Assembly: GCF_002504165.1 (NCBI RefSeq)
Contig: NZ_CP021404.1
Coordinates: 2,790,001-2,854,000, forward strand
DNA: 64,000 bases
Direction of reading: 5' to 3'
Source of the DNA: Pacificitalea manganoxidans
GTDB taxonomy: Bacteria; Pseudomonadota; Alphaproteobacteria; Rhodobacterales; Rhodobacteraceae
The notes beneath the pieces are model-generated. The model saw nothing but the letters and a program-made list of their open reading frames with translations, had not been told where the DNA came from and ran no database searches. The translations under genes were made by a program, and so were the position numbers. Shown here one piece after another: positions 46,267 to 55,471 of the stretch (its first letter is position 1; each line of letters starts with the position of its first letter).

Positions 46267-47283
46267 ATGACCACCTACGCACTCAATGGCCTTGGCCGGA
46301 TGGGCAAACTTGCCATGCGGCCCCTGCTGGAACGCGGCGCGCAGATCGCATGGATCAACGACGCGGTCGGCGACCCGGCCATGCATGCGCATCTGCTGGA
46401 ATTCGACACAGTGCACGGGCGCTGGCCCGCGACCTTTTCCCATGACGCCGAGAGCCTGACGATTGATGGCACGCGGCTGCCGGTCCTGCGGGAAAAGACG
46501 CTCGACGCGCTGCCTCTTGAGGGGGTGGATGTGGTGATCGACTGCACCGGAAAGTTCAAATCAGAAGCGGCCTTGCAGCCCTATTTCGACGCGGGCGTGA
46601 GGAAGGTCATCGTTTCCGCCCCGGTCAAGGACGGGCCTACGGCCAATGTCGTCATGGGCGTCAACGACGACAGCTACGACCCCGCGCAACACCAGATCGT
46701 CACAGCGGCAAGCTGCACCACGAACTGCCTCGCCCCGGTGGTGAAGGTCATCCATGAGGCTCTCGGCATCCGTCACGGGATGATCACGACGATTCATGAC
46801 GTCACCAACACGCAAACCATCGTCGACCGCCCGGCCAAGGACCTGCGGCGCGCGCGTTCGGCGCTCAATTCGCTGATCCCCACGACGACGGGCAGCGCCA
46901 CCGCGATCACGCTGATCTATCCCGAACTCAAGGGGAAGCTGAACGGCCATGCGGTGCGGGTGCCTCTGCTCAACGCCTCGCTCACCGACTGCGTGTTCGA
47001 GGTGGAGCGCCCGACCAGCGTCGAAGAGGTCAACGCCCTCTTCGCTGCCGCTGCGGCGGATGGCCCGCTGTCGGGCATCCTTGGCTACGAGACCCGGCCA
47101 CTGGTGTCATGCGACTACACCAACGACCCGCGCAGCGCGATCATCGACGCGCCCTCGACGATGGTCGTCGACGGCACGCAGGTGAAAATCTACGCGTGGT
47201 ATGACAACGAATGGGGCTACGCCAACCGGCTGGTCGACGTGGCCTTGATGGTCGGCGCCCGGCTGACCGAGGCGCACCCGTGA
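46267..47283 (+). CDS. ArsJ-associated glyceraldehyde-3-phosphate dehydrogenase
   Basis: 338 residues with the NAD-binding '[17 protein letters not shown]' and the catalytic Cys150 in '[14 protein letters not shown]'. The C-terminus '[19 protein letters not shown]' is also diagnostic. In the ArsJ system this GAPDH converts glyceraldehyde-3-phosphate and arsenate into unstable 1-arseno-3-phosphoglycerate, which ArsJ then exports. Linkage to arsJ with a GTGA start/stop overlap is the main evidence that it is the arsenic-specific paralogue rather than the glycolytic one. The start at 46267 gives the family N-terminus '[13 protein letters not shown]'. Confidence 0.9.
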   Translation: MTTYALNGLGRMGKLAMRPLLERGAQIAWINDAVGDPAMHAHLLEFDTVHGRWPATFSHDAESLTIDGTRLPVLREKTLDALPLEGVDVVIDCTGKFKSEAALQPYFDAGVRKVIVSAPVKDGPTANVVMGVNDDSYDPAQHQIVTAASCTTNCLAPVVKVIHEALGIRHGMITTIHDVTNTQTIVDRPAKDLRRARSALNSLIPTTTGSATAITLIYPELKGKLNGHAVRVPLLNASLTDCVFEVERPTSVEEVNALFAAAAADGPLSGILGYETRPLVSCDYTNDPRSAIIDAPSTMVVDGTQVKIYAWYDNEWGYANRLVDVALMVGARLTEAHP

Positions 47284-48563
47284 CTCCGGCCGCCACGGCC
47301 CCGCGCGAAGGGCTTGCCGCCTATATCGCTGTCACCGCCGCCTATTGGGCGTTCATGCTGTCGGACGGCGCATTGCGGATGCTGGTGCTGCTGCATTTCC
47401 ACACGCTGGGCTTCTCGCCCGTGCAACTGGCCTACCTGTTTGTGCTGTATGAGATTGCAGGGATTGTCACCAACCTCTGCGCAGGGTGGATTGCGGCGCG
47501 GTTCGGGCTGACCTCGACCCTGTATGCCGGGCTGTCGTTGCAGATCGTGGCTCTACTCGCCCTGACCCAACTGGACCCGGCATGGTCGCTTGGCGCGTCG
47601 GTTGTGTTCGTCATGCTGGTGCAGGGAGCGTCGGGCGTGGCCAAGGATCTGGCCAAGATGTCGTCCAAATCGGCGGTCAAGCTGCTCGCCCCGTCTGAGG
47701 CCGGCGGTCTGTTTCGCTGGGTCGCGCTGCTGACCGGATCGAAAAACGCGGTAAAGGGCGCAGGTTTCCTGCTTGGGGCCGCCCTGCTGGCGCTGGCGGG
47801 GTTCACCGCCTCGGTGCTGGCAATGGCCGCCGTGCTGGCGATCATCCTTGCCGCGATCATCTGGAGAATGCCCTCGGGCCTGCCACGCGGTCGCAAGGAC
47901 GCCAAGTTTACCGAGGTCTTTTCAAAGAACCCCAACATCAACTGGCTATCCTTTGCCCGCGTGTTTTTGTTCGGTGCGCGGGACGTTTGGTTCGTGGTCG
48001 GCATCCCGGTCTATTTCTATGCCGTGCTGTCGGATGGGAGCGAGGCAGGCAATCGCACGGCCTTCTTTACCATTGGCAGTTTCATGGCGGTCTGGACCAT
48101 ACTCTATGGCGCGGTGCAGGGATCGGCCCCGAAACTACTGCGCGCCGCCACCCGCAGCCCGGCGGACATTACCGCCGATGCCCGCCACTGGGTCGCGGCG
48201 CTCATTGCCATCCCCGCCGCACTGGCGGCTTTGGTCGCCGTTGCGGGCGCACCTGCCCCGTGGCTGACCGCGACGCTGATTGCCGCCCTTCTGCTGTTCG
48301 GGGCCGTGTTCGCGGTGAATTCGGCGCTGCATTCCTACCTGATCCTCGCCTTCACCGACGCACGCCGTGTGACGATGGATGTCGGGTTCTACTACATGGC
48401 GAATGCCGCCGGGCGCCTGCTGGGCACGCTGCTATCGGGGGCAAGCTATCAGTGGGGTGGCCTGCCCGCCTGTCTTGGCACAGCGGCGGTGCTACTCTGC
48501 CTCAGCTGGCTTGGCGCCAGCCGCCTGTCGGTGCGAGCGGAGCCTCACGCACCTGCCGCCTAA
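47280..48563 (+). CDS. arsJ: Organoarsenical efflux MFS transporter ArsJ
   Basis: 427 residues, about eleven to twelve membrane helices, starting at a GTG that overlaps the GAPDH stop. ArsJ-type landmarks are '[38 protein letters not shown]', '[21 protein letters not shown]', '[31 protein letters not shown]' and '[21 protein letters not shown]'. It exports 1-arseno-3-phosphoglycerate, which breaks down to arsenate outside. A long hairpin terminator follows. Confidence 0.92.
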   Translation: MTPAATAPREGLAAYIAVTAAYWAFMLSDGALRMLVLLHFHTLGFSPVQLAYLFVLYEIAGIVTNLCAGWIAARFGLTSTLYAGLSLQIVALLALTQLDPAWSLGASVVFVMLVQGASGVAKDLAKMSSKSAVKLLAPSEAGGLFRWVALLTGSKNAVKGAGFLLGAALLALAGFTASVLAMAAVLAIILAAIIWRMPSGLPRGRKDAKFTEVFSKNPNINWLSFARVFLFGARDVWFVVGIPVYFYAVLSDGSEAGNRTAFFTIGSFMAVWTILYGAVQGSAPKLLRAATRSPADITADARHWVAALIAIPAALAALVAVAGAPAPWLTATLIAALLLFGAVFAVNSALHSYLILAFTDARRVTMDVGFYYMANAAGRLLGTLLSGASYQWGGLPACLGTAAVLLCLSWLGASRLSVRAEPHAPAA

Positions 48564-48593
48564 AATTTAATCCTGACCTTGGCAGGGCCTGCG

Positions 48594-48623
48594 CGGTGGG
48601 GCGACCTTGGGTCAACCCCACCG
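48594..48623 (+). terminator. Terminator after arsJ
   Basis: An 8-bp stem (48594-48601 with 48616-48623) encloses a second small stem (GACC 48603-48606 with GGTC 48609-48612). TTTCT follows. It lies 30 bp past the arsJ stop. Confidence 0.7.
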
Positions 48624-48809
48624 TTTCTCTGGTCTATCCACAAGATATTGCGGTTCTCCACAGGACGACCGCCAAAATTTCCTTTACACATGTCGGATCC
48701 GCGCCCACCATATCTGGTAAGGGCGGCGGACTGCACCGCCGGACCTTGATCGGGCACCTATTCCTTGGCGGCGCTTTGCCGGCTTGGACTAAAACAGATG
48801 AGGCCGGCC

Positions 48810-49313
48810 ATGTCGCTTTCCGAAAGCTATCTCGAAACGGAAGATCTGCACCCCATCGATATCGTCGAGACCTTGGCGGAACACCACGCGTGGGATTTCG
48901 ACCGGATCGGCGATGACCAGATCGCAATGGCGGTGGAAGGCCAGTGGCGCACCTATTCGATCACGCTGGCGTGGTCCGGCTATGATGAAACGCTGCGCCT
49001 GATCTGCACCTTCGAGATGGAGCCCCCGACGGACAAGCTCGGCGCGCTTTACGAGACGCTGAACCACGTCAACGATGCCTGCTGGGCCGGGGCGTTTACC
49101 TTCTGGGCGGAACAGCAATTGATGGTGTGGCGCTACGGTCTGGCGTTGAACGGGGGGCAAATCGCCTCGCCAGAGCAGATCGACCGCCTGATTACCGCGG
49201 CGGTCACGGCGGCGGAACGCTACTACCCCGCGCTGCAACTGGTGATCTACGGCGACCAGACCCCGCAGCAAGCGATGCAGATCGCCATCGCGGAAGCCTA
49301 CGGCCGGGCCTGA
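48810..49313 (+). CDS. YbjN domain-containing protein
   Basis: 167 residues, soluble and acidic. The pattern 'MSLSESYLETEDLHPIDIVETLAEHHAWDFDRIGDDQIAMAVEG' and the 'LRLICTFEMEPPTDKLGALYETLNHVND..CWAGAFTFWAEQQLMVWRYGL' core match YbjN proteins, which share the type III secretion chaperone-like fold. In Escherichia coli YbjN overexpression affects motility and stress, but no mechanism is settled. It seems monocistronic, after the arsJ terminator. The ATG at 48810 was chosen because the upstream extension is non-conserved. Confidence 0.85.
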   Translation: MSLSESYLETEDLHPIDIVETLAEHHAWDFDRIGDDQIAMAVEGQWRTYSITLAWSGYDETLRLICTFEMEPPTDKLGALYETLNHVNDACWAGAFTFWAEQQLMVWRYGLALNGGQIASPEQIDRLITAAVTAAERYYPALQLVIYGDQTPQQAMQIAIAEAYGRA

Positions 49314-49417
49314 TCGCCCCCATACATTCCCTCGCCTCCCCCCTGTTCGGGGGAGGGACGCCGCCCGACGCAGCCGCTTAGATGGCGCCGACCACGGCCG
49401 AGTAACGAGGGACCATC

Positions 49418-49714
49418 ATGTTGAAATCATTTCACGCCGCGACGATCGCCTGTCTGACGCTGCCTGTATTGTCAGGCTGTATGGGAACCGCGGGCGGTGC
49501 AATGGGACAGGCCGTGGTCAGCAATGCCGTGGCCGGACAGATGAATGCCAGCGCCAACCGCAACCGCTTTGCCACCCTGTCCTGCGATCAGCTGGCACAA
49601 GAAATCGCAAGCGCGCGCACCGGCTTCATCAACCCGATGAATGCCCCCGCGACACAGGCCTATATCAACGCGGCGCGCGATGCCGCGCGGGCAAAGAACT
49701 GCCCCGGCATCTAA
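49418..49714 (+). CDS. Small predicted lipoprotein
   Basis: 98 residues. A type II signal peptide has the lipobox L-S-G-C ('LTLPVLSGCMGT', Cys21). The mature protein is a Gly/Ala/Asn-rich segment and a short helix 'LSCDQLAQEIASARTGFINP..QAYINAARDAARAKNC', with two further cysteines, Cys56 and Cys95, that could form a disulfide. No named family was recognised, but similar short lipoproteins occur across Rhodobacteraceae. A strong hairpin follows the gene. Confidence 0.72.
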   Translation: MLKSFHAATIACLTLPVLSGCMGTAGGAMGQAVVSNAVAGQMNASANRNRFATLSCDQLAQEIASARTGFINPMNAPATQAYINAARDAARAKNCPGI

Positions 49715-49744
49715 GCCGCACCGGGCATTGCGTCATTGAGGACC

Positions 49745-49772
49745 GCCCCCGGTTTTGAGGGAAACCGGGGGC
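49745..49772 (+). terminator. Terminator hairpin after the small lipoprotein gene
   Basis: A perfect 11-bp stem (49745-49755 with 49762-49772) with 6-nt loop TGAGGG. It lies 31 bp past the stop. There is no long U-run on the plus strand, but stem stability is high. It may also serve the convergent response-regulator gene. Confidence 0.75.
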
Positions 49773-49840
49773 GTCATCGGGCAGATGCGGCGGGGTCGTT
49801 CACTGCCTCGCCGCAGCGTCTGCCACGGGGGCCGTGCAGG

Positions 49841-50482
49841 TCAAGCCCGCCCCAGAAGCCCTAGACGCGCGGCCTCGAACGTGGCCTCGGCCCGGCAGGA
49901 AATCCCCAATTTGCGATAGATCGATTTTATGTAGCTAGCGACGGTCGACTCCGCGATGCCCATGATCTCCGCCGTTTCCGACACCCGCAACCCGCGAGCG
50001 ATCAGGGTCAGCACCTCGGTCTCGCGCTGGGTCAGGGCGGCGACAGGCTCCGACACCGGGCCGGTATAGCTGAAATGCGACATGATCCGCCGGGCAATGG
50101 ATGGCGAAAGCGCCGGGATGCCGTGGCTTATCTGTTGCAAATGGCGCTCGACCATTTCCGCGCTTTCGCTTTTCAGCAAATAGCCCGACGCCCCCGCCGA
50201 CAGGGCCGACACCACCGCGCTGTCCGATCCCATGACCGTGGTAACCACGGACAGGGTCTGCGGGGACAGTTCCGCCAGCAGGCGAATGATGCTGTGGCCG
50301 TCGCCATCGGGCAGGCTCAGATCGATAAGCGCCAGATCGAAAGTTTGCCTGCGGATTGCGGCCCGTGCCCCGGCGACCAGCGGTTCGGTCACGACGCGCG
50401 CCTGCGGAAACGCCCGCGTTACGATCGCCGCAATCCACTGTCGCGACTCGGAATTGTCTTCGAGGATCAGAACGGACTTCAC
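49841..50482 (-). CDS. NarL/FixJ-type response regulator
   Basis: 213 residues. The receiver domain (1-120) has acidic residues 'ILEDNSESR', phosphoacceptor Asp54 in 'FDLALIDLSLPDGDG' and the switch Lys in 'GASGYLLKSES'. The LuxR-type helix-turn-helix is at about 145-205 ('LTQRETEVLTLIARGLRVSETAEIMGIAESTVASYIKSIYRKL' pattern). The start is a GTG at 50482, 13 bp after the sensor-kinase stop; the frame is open upstream but overlaps the kinase gene. It forms a two-component pair with that kinase. Confidence 0.92.
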   Translation of the reverse strand: MKSVLILEDNSESRQWIAAIVTRAFPQARVVTEPLVAGARAAIRRQTFDLALIDLSLPDGDGHSIIRLLAELSPQTLSVVTTVMGSDSAVVSALSAGASGYLLKSESAEMVERHLQQISHGIPALSPSIARRIMSHFSYTGPVSEPVAALTQRETEVLTLIARGLRVSETAEIMGIAESTVASYIKSIYRKLGISCRAEATFEAARLGLLGRA

Positions 50483-50495
50483 GATCGCGCCCTCG

Positions 50496-52655
50496 TCATG
50501 GCGTGACCGGCGGTGGCGCGCCGATCCCCGGCGACAGGGGCGCGGCCGGTTCGGCCCCCGATGCAGGCGCAGGTTCGGCGGAGTCGAGTGGCACCAAGAT
50601 CTCGATATGGAAGCCGTGATCCGGCCCCGCCTCGACAATCGAGATCGACCCCCGCAAGGCCAAAATGCGCACCCGCATATTTTCCAACCCATTGCCAAGG
50701 CGCGGACTGGCACCGGCGCTGCCATCATCGGACAGCACCAGATGCAATTCGCGACCATGCAATTCAGGCGCGATGCGCATTGTGCGGCACCGAGCGTGGC
50801 GGATCACGTTGGACACGGCCTCTCGGATCACCGCGCGCAGGGTGTTGCCATGGGCCAGCGACACCGGCAGGTCCGGCAGCGGCAGCGGTTGCCAATCCAG
50901 CCGGATGCCGTGGTCCGACAGCCGCTCCATCGCCTCGCCGCGCAGATCGGCCATCAGATCCTGAAGATTGAACTGCCCGGTAAAACCGGCATCGATGATG
51001 CCGCGCAGGTCGTTAAGTGCATCGCGCAGAAGCTCGTTCTTGCGCCCCGCATCGCTGGAATGCAGAGCGCTCAGCATCTGCGCCCCGATATTGTCATGCA
51101 TGTCGCGCGAAATTCGGTCCCGCTCGGTGGTGACGCCGCGCTGGAAGGCCGCCGCGCTTTGACGGATCATCGTCACCAGTTCGCATAAGGTGGCAGCCAA
51201 CGCCTTGTCATCCTCGCCAAAGAGCCGCCGTCCCGCCGCGGCGTAGCGCAATTGCCGCCCGCCCACGCCCGCGCAATCCGGCAGGTCGAGCGCCAGCCCC
51301 TGCTCCGCGATCGTTGCCCGCTCCGCATGCGGGGCGCTGGGGTCGTCCACCCCTGCGGCCTCCGCCATGCCGGGCCGTCCGATGCTCAGCGGCTCCCAAA
51401 TCCGGCGCAGCAGCGCATCCCACGCGCCGTCGCGCCCGTCGCTCATCGGCATCATCGCCACGCGCAGGATATCCGGCATCCGCCCTGCAAGGCTGACGCT
51501 GCGGGTGCTGACGAACCGGCTGAACAGAAACTGCCGCAATGGGAAATAGACGAAACTCGCCACCAGCAGTGCCAGCCCGAGCGATGTCCAAGGCTGGTCG
51601 TGCAGCAGCATCAAAAGCAGCGCGTCGAGCCCAATGATGAGCATCGCGGAGCCGAGCCACAGCCAGACGAGATAGGCATATCGATCAAGTTCGAACACCC
51701 GGTAGCGCGCCAGCCCCATCGCGATCCCCAGATGCATGATGAGGAAGAAGCCAAACGCATAGCCTTGCGGCAGCAGCCCTTGCTCGGACAGGCCAAGGGC
51801 CACGGGCATCACGCTCAACCCGATGAAGCATGACACCCCGATCAGCGTGGCCAGCACCAGATAACGCAACCCCGCGCGATCCAGCGGCATCCGGCGCGAC
51901 AGCACCCACTGCACCACGGCCAGCACCAGCGCCAGCAAGGTCTGCGTCATGACGATGAAGTCCAGCAGCTTGACCGGCACCGCATGGGTGAGATCCAGCG
52001 CGATACCGATACCGAACACCGCGACCGGCACCCAAAGCCACACGGGCCGCACCAAGTGCCGGGGATACATCAGAAACAGACCCACCAGCCCGATGCCGAA
52101 CACCCCCGCCCCCAAGTGATTGACCCCGCTCAGCCCGCGGAACAGATCCCCCGGCAGGGCGATGAAACGGCTGGAATATACAGCCGCCGCCATCGCAAAG
52201 ACCGGCACGCACAGACCCGTCAAGGCGAACATCCGCACCCCCCAGTCCCGCGGGCGCAGCGCAAAGATCCACGCCCCGATCAGTAGCGCCAGCGCGCCAA
52301 CCCCCAGTTGGAAAAAGAACGGCGCGGGCAGGTCGCCCAACCTGCGCGGGCGTGCGGGAACCCGGATCTCGGCGGCCATTTCCGGCGCGGGAGCAAATCC
52401 CACCTCAGCCCCGCCCGTCAGCGCCGAATAAAGCGTGTCCTGCCGCGCGAAGAAGTCGCGCATTGCGGCATAATCAGGAAGTTGGTCCGGCTCCTCGATC
52501 AGATCGCCGGGCGTAAGTGTCAAATCCCCAACCGCGACCGGCACCATCCCCGGTGGCGCCGCAGCATAGGGACGGCCCAGCAGCATCAGCACCGCACCGA
52601 CAGACAGAAGAAGCGCCATAAACAAGGCGGATACCAATACGCGACCTGGTGTCAT
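50496..52655 (-). CDS. Membrane sensor histidine kinase, NarX/DesK-like catalytic core
   Basis: 719 residues. A first membrane helix is at about 8-27, then an extracytoplasmic stretch of about 85 residues, then eight or nine hydrophobic helices between 110 and 380. Phosphoacceptor His520 is in 'ERDRISRDMHDNIGAQMLSAL', the HisKA_3 form. The ATPase domain includes 'IREAVSNVIRHA' (N box) and 'NGLENMRVRILALRGSI'. The polytopic sensor region resembles a receptor for a membrane-linked or small ligand, but no family is recognised. It is divergent from the surface-lipoprotein/Slam genes. Confidence 0.9.
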   Translation of the reverse strand: MTPGRVLVSALFMALLLSVGAVLMLLGRPYAAAPPGMVPVAVGDLTLTPGDLIEEPDQLPDYAAMRDFFARQDTLYSALTGGAEVGFAPAPEMAAEIRVPARPRRLGDLPAPFFFQLGVGALALLIGAWIFALRPRDWGVRMFALTGLCVPVFAMAAAVYSSRFIALPGDLFRGLSGVNHLGAGVFGIGLVGLFLMYPRHLVRPVWLWVPVAVFGIGIALDLTHAVPVKLLDFIVMTQTLLALVLAVVQWVLSRRMPLDRAGLRYLVLATLIGVSCFIGLSVMPVALGLSEQGLLPQGYAFGFFLIMHLGIAMGLARYRVFELDRYAYLVWLWLGSAMLIIGLDALLLMLLHDQPWTSLGLALLVASFVYFPLRQFLFSRFVSTRSVSLAGRMPDILRVAMMPMSDGRDGAWDALLRRIWEPLSIGRPGMAEAAGVDDPSAPHAERATIAEQGLALDLPDCAGVGGRQLRYAAAGRRLFGEDDKALAATLCELVTMIRQSAAAFQRGVTTERDRISRDMHDNIGAQMLSALHSSDAGRKNELLRDALNDLRGIIDAGFTGQFNLQDLMADLRGEAMERLSDHGIRLDWQPLPLPDLPVSLAHGNTLRAVIREAVSNVIRHARCRTMRIAPELHGRELHLVLSDDGSAGASPRLGNGLENMRVRILALRGSISIVEAGPDHGFHIEILVPLDSAEPAPASGAEPAAPLSPGIGAPPPVTP

Positions 52656-52829
52656 GTCCCTTCCTCGACGCACCCCTGATCCGCATCAGAACATAGCTTT
52701 GCGCGTCTGTGACCCCCTGAAACGGGGGATAGGCGCGAAATGTGGCTTGGTTAACGCTGCACATGCGCCGTGGCGACTGGCGCCGCCCGTGGACGAGTTG
52801 GGTGTTTCACAATTTTTCGGGATAAGACA

Positions 52830-53915
52830 ATGAAGCTTCATGTGATCTTGCTGTTGAGCACGGCAATGACCCTGTCTGGCTGCCTTGGCAATGGCGGCGG
52901 CGGGTCTGGCGGAGGATCGGGCGGCGGCTCCGCCGGTGGGTCGGGCGGTTCCGGCGGTGGTGGCGGTGGCGGCACCCCCACAGCCACGGGCACCGGCTTT
53001 GGCGAGGTGGTGGGTATGCGCGGTGTCGTCTACCAGACCGACCTGACCGAGCAGCCCGGAACGGGCGCGTCTCCGGTCAAACTCTATCAATCCGCGCCCT
53101 ACCCCTATTCCAACGCAGGCAACAACCTGAAGCGGGATCAGGTCACCGCAAGCCTCGATTTGCGGAATGCGGATGTGGAATATGCCGCGGGCATCGCCGG
53201 GAACGGCACCGGCACGGCCTCGCTCACGGTGTCCAAGAACTACCCCGGCGTGCAGAACGGCACCGGCTCCTCCTACCTCGGGCAGCCGGTCTTTACCGAC
53301 AGTTCCGGCAATCTTGAAACCACCAGCGACACGTTCTCGCTTCAGCCTGACGATATCGATGGCGACAGCACCGAGGACTTCTTTACCGTCGAGCTTGGCG
53401 CGGGCACGCTCAACGCCTTCAGCCCCTCGGGCCGGGCCACGACGGGGGTGTTCTACGGCGGCAAGTTCGCGCCGGAAAGCGCGCTTACGGGCCGTTCCAC
53501 CGCGACCTATTCGCGGCAGGGTGGCGCGCGCGTCAATACCGTGATCGGCAAGGATATCGCCAGCGGCGCGGAGGGCGATTTTAACGTCATCGGGGATGTG
53601 TCGCTGGATGTGGATTTCACGGCCGGGACGGTCAAGGGCCGCATCGACAAGGCCGGGAGAGCCGGCGGGCTGGGCACCGATGCCGCAATCCTCCTGTCCG
53701 ATGCGCGCATCAACGGCGTCCATTTCGACGGCGGCACCGCGCGAATGGTCGATGGCAGTGGCAATGACATCTACGGCACCGTGGACGGCAGCTATTTCAT
53801 CGGCTCTTTCATGGGCGCAGATGCCGAAGCAGCGGGCGGCGTGTTCTCGGTCGATGGCACCATCGGCGGGGAAGCGGCGATCACCACCGGCTCCTATATC
53901 GGGGACCGTCAATGA
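52830..53915 (+). CDS. TbpB-like surface lipoprotein, predicted Slam substrate
   Basis: 361 residues. The lipobox is L-S-G-C18 ('MTLSGCLGNGG'). A Gly/Ser tether of about 30 residues follows. The rest is beta-rich and ends with the eight-stranded-barrel signature of transferrin-binding-protein-like domains: 'VSLDVDFTAGTVKGRIDKAG', 'GGTARMVDGSGNDIYGTVDGSYFIGSFMGADAEAAGGVFSVDG'. Such lipoproteins are flipped to the outer leaflet and often bind metalloproteins or act as surface receptors. The stop overlaps the Slam start (ATGA), the usual partner arrangement. Ligand is unknown; there is no TonB-dependent partner nearby. Confidence 0.85.
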   Translation: MKLHVILLLSTAMTLSGCLGNGGGGSGGGSGGGSAGGSGGSGGGGGGGTPTATGTGFGEVVGMRGVVYQTDLTEQPGTGASPVKLYQSAPYPYSNAGNNLKRDQVTASLDLRNADVEYAAGIAGNGTGTASLTVSKNYPGVQNGTGSSYLGQPVFTDSSGNLETTSDTFSLQPDDIDGDSTEDFFTVELGAGTLNAFSPSGRATTGVFYGGKFAPESALTGRSTATYSRQGGARVNTVIGKDIASGAEGDFNVIGDVSLDVDFTAGTVKGRIDKAGRAGGLGTDAAILLSDARINGVHFDGGTARMVDGSGNDIYGTVDGSYFIGSFMGADAEAAGGVFSVDGTIGGEAAITTGSYIGDRQ

Positions 53916-55366
53916 CCCCGCTGCCGGGCCATAAGCAGGCGGAGGGGGCATGCCCCCTTCGCCGCGGACGCTCGGTGTCCCGGTCGCGCTGGCGCGGGGT
54001 CATGGCCGGGCTTATCACGGCGGCGCTGCTCCCGGTTGCGGGGGCTGCGCAGGACGCCGCAGCATTACAGGTCATGCCCGCCCGTGACGGCGCGGGCGCC
54101 CATGTGATGCTGGCCGACGGGCAGGTCGTGGTGCTGCGCAATGCGGGGGATCTGCAAATCGCGGTGCGGATGCTCATCGCCCAAGGACGGGTGGCCGAGG
54201 CTCAACACCTGGCCCGCGCCTATGCGCCCGACCATCCCGATCACGCGGTGCGGGTGGCCTATGTCGACGGGCTGGCCGCAAGCGCGCAGGGCAATGACGT
54301 GGAAGCGGTGCGTCTGTGGCGCGGCATCCTCGCCCAGCGCCCGGATCTGGATCTGGTCCGGGTGCAGCTGACCGGGGCGCTGGCGCGTCTGCAACTGCAT
54401 GACAGCGCCCGCTATCAGGCCGAACAACTTATCGCCGCCGGGGTCGATGACCGCATCGACGGGCGTCTTTCGGGGCTGCTGCGCTCGCTCGACGCCGCGC
54501 GGCCCGTGCAATTTCGCGGCTACCTGTCGTTGCTGCCCAGCACTAATGTCAACAACGGCACCGACAATGACAGCGTGGCCATCGGCCCGGTCGTTGGCAC
54601 CATCCCCGAAGATCAGCGCCGCCAATCCGGACTGGGCGTCGCGGTGGGTGGTGAGGCGAGCGTCCGGCGACAACTCGACCCGCGGCACGCCGCCGTCGTC
54701 GCGTTGGAGGCACGGGTGGAGCGCTACCCCTCCATTGATCGGACCAACGTCACCTCGCAACTGTCGTTTGGACTGGAACGGCGGCTCGATCACGGCGCAG
54801 CACTGGCGCGGGTGCTGACCGGCACGGCGCTGAAGGACGGCGCGCAGACCTATCGCTACTCTGGCCTGTCGGTGGAGACAAACCTGCGCTTTGCCGAACG
54901 CTGGCGGCTATATTTCGGGCCGGAATATCGAGACGAGACTTTCCCCTACTCCCCTGGAGAGGACGGCGCCTTCGTGGACCTGCCATTGCAGATCGACCGG
55001 TTTTCGGGACCCGACAGCTTTGTGCGGTTCATCGCTGGCGCCAGCATGGGCCGCAAGGCGGAGGAGCGGTTCTCCTTTGACGAGGCCCGGATCGGGCTGG
55101 GCTATTTCAAGGAGTTTTCACAGGGGCTGTCGCTCTATGCCGACGCGACCTATGCGCACCGGCTTTACCACGCAGATTACCCCGGCATCGACGACCCCCG
55201 CGAAGATCACCGGACCAGCGTCGGCGTCACAGTGACCAAACGCGATTTTACGTTGGCGGGATTTGCGCCGCAGGTCTCGCTGCGCCACACCCGAACGCGA
55301 TCCAACGCGGCGTTCAATGACACGACCCGCACCGAGGCTGATCTACGCTTCGTCCAAGAGTTCTGA
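53912..55366 (+). CDS. Surface lipoprotein assembly modifier (Slam) outer-membrane translocon
   Basis: 484 residues. A signal peptide ends at 'LLPVAGAAQDAA'. Residues about 60-190 form a TPR-like periplasmic region ('MLIAQGRVAEAQHLARAYAPDHPDHAV', 'GILAQRPDLDLVRVQLTGALARLQ'). Residues about 195-484 form the DUF560 beta-barrel, starting with the hallmark 'GYLSLLPSTNVNNGTDNDSV' and ending in an aromatic 'ADLRFVQEF'. Slam proteins move lipoproteins to the cell surface. The ATG at 53912 overlaps the upstream stop; a GTG at 53975 would give a tighter signal peptide. A terminator follows. Confidence 0.87.
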   Translation: MTPLPGHKQAEGACPLRRGRSVSRSRWRGVMAGLITAALLPVAGAAQDAAALQVMPARDGAGAHVMLADGQVVVLRNAGDLQIAVRMLIAQGRVAEAQHLARAYAPDHPDHAVRVAYVDGLAASAQGNDVEAVRLWRGILAQRPDLDLVRVQLTGALARLQLHDSARYQAEQLIAAGVDDRIDGRLSGLLRSLDAARPVQFRGYLSLLPSTNVNNGTDNDSVAIGPVVGTIPEDQRRQSGLGVAVGGEASVRRQLDPRHAAVVALEARVERYPSIDRTNVTSQLSFGLERRLDHGAALARVLTGTALKDGAQTYRYSGLSVETNLRFAERWRLYFGPEYRDETFPYSPGEDGAFVDLPLQIDRFSGPDSFVRFIAGASMGRKAEERFSFDEARIGLGYFKEFSQGLSLYADATYAHRLYHADYPGIDDPREDHRTSVGVTVTKRDFTLAGFAPQVSLRHTRTRSNAAFNDTTRTEADLRFVQEF

Positions 55367-55380
55367 GCGGGCATGAAAAA

Positions 55381-55416
55381 GCCCGCCTCGCGCCCCTGTG
55401 AGGGTGCAAGGCGGGC
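55381..55416. terminator. Bidirectional terminator between slam and helicase genes
   Basis: An 8-bp GC stem (55381-55388 with 55409-55416) with an inner 6-bp stem (one G-U) and loop CTGTGA. On the minus strand it is followed by TTTTTC, serving the helicase gene. The same structure follows the Slam stop on the plus strand. Confidence 0.85.
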
Positions 55417-55471
55417 GATGTTCAGGGCCGGGCAGACCCTGTATCACACACGGTCTGCATATGCGCCGCGA

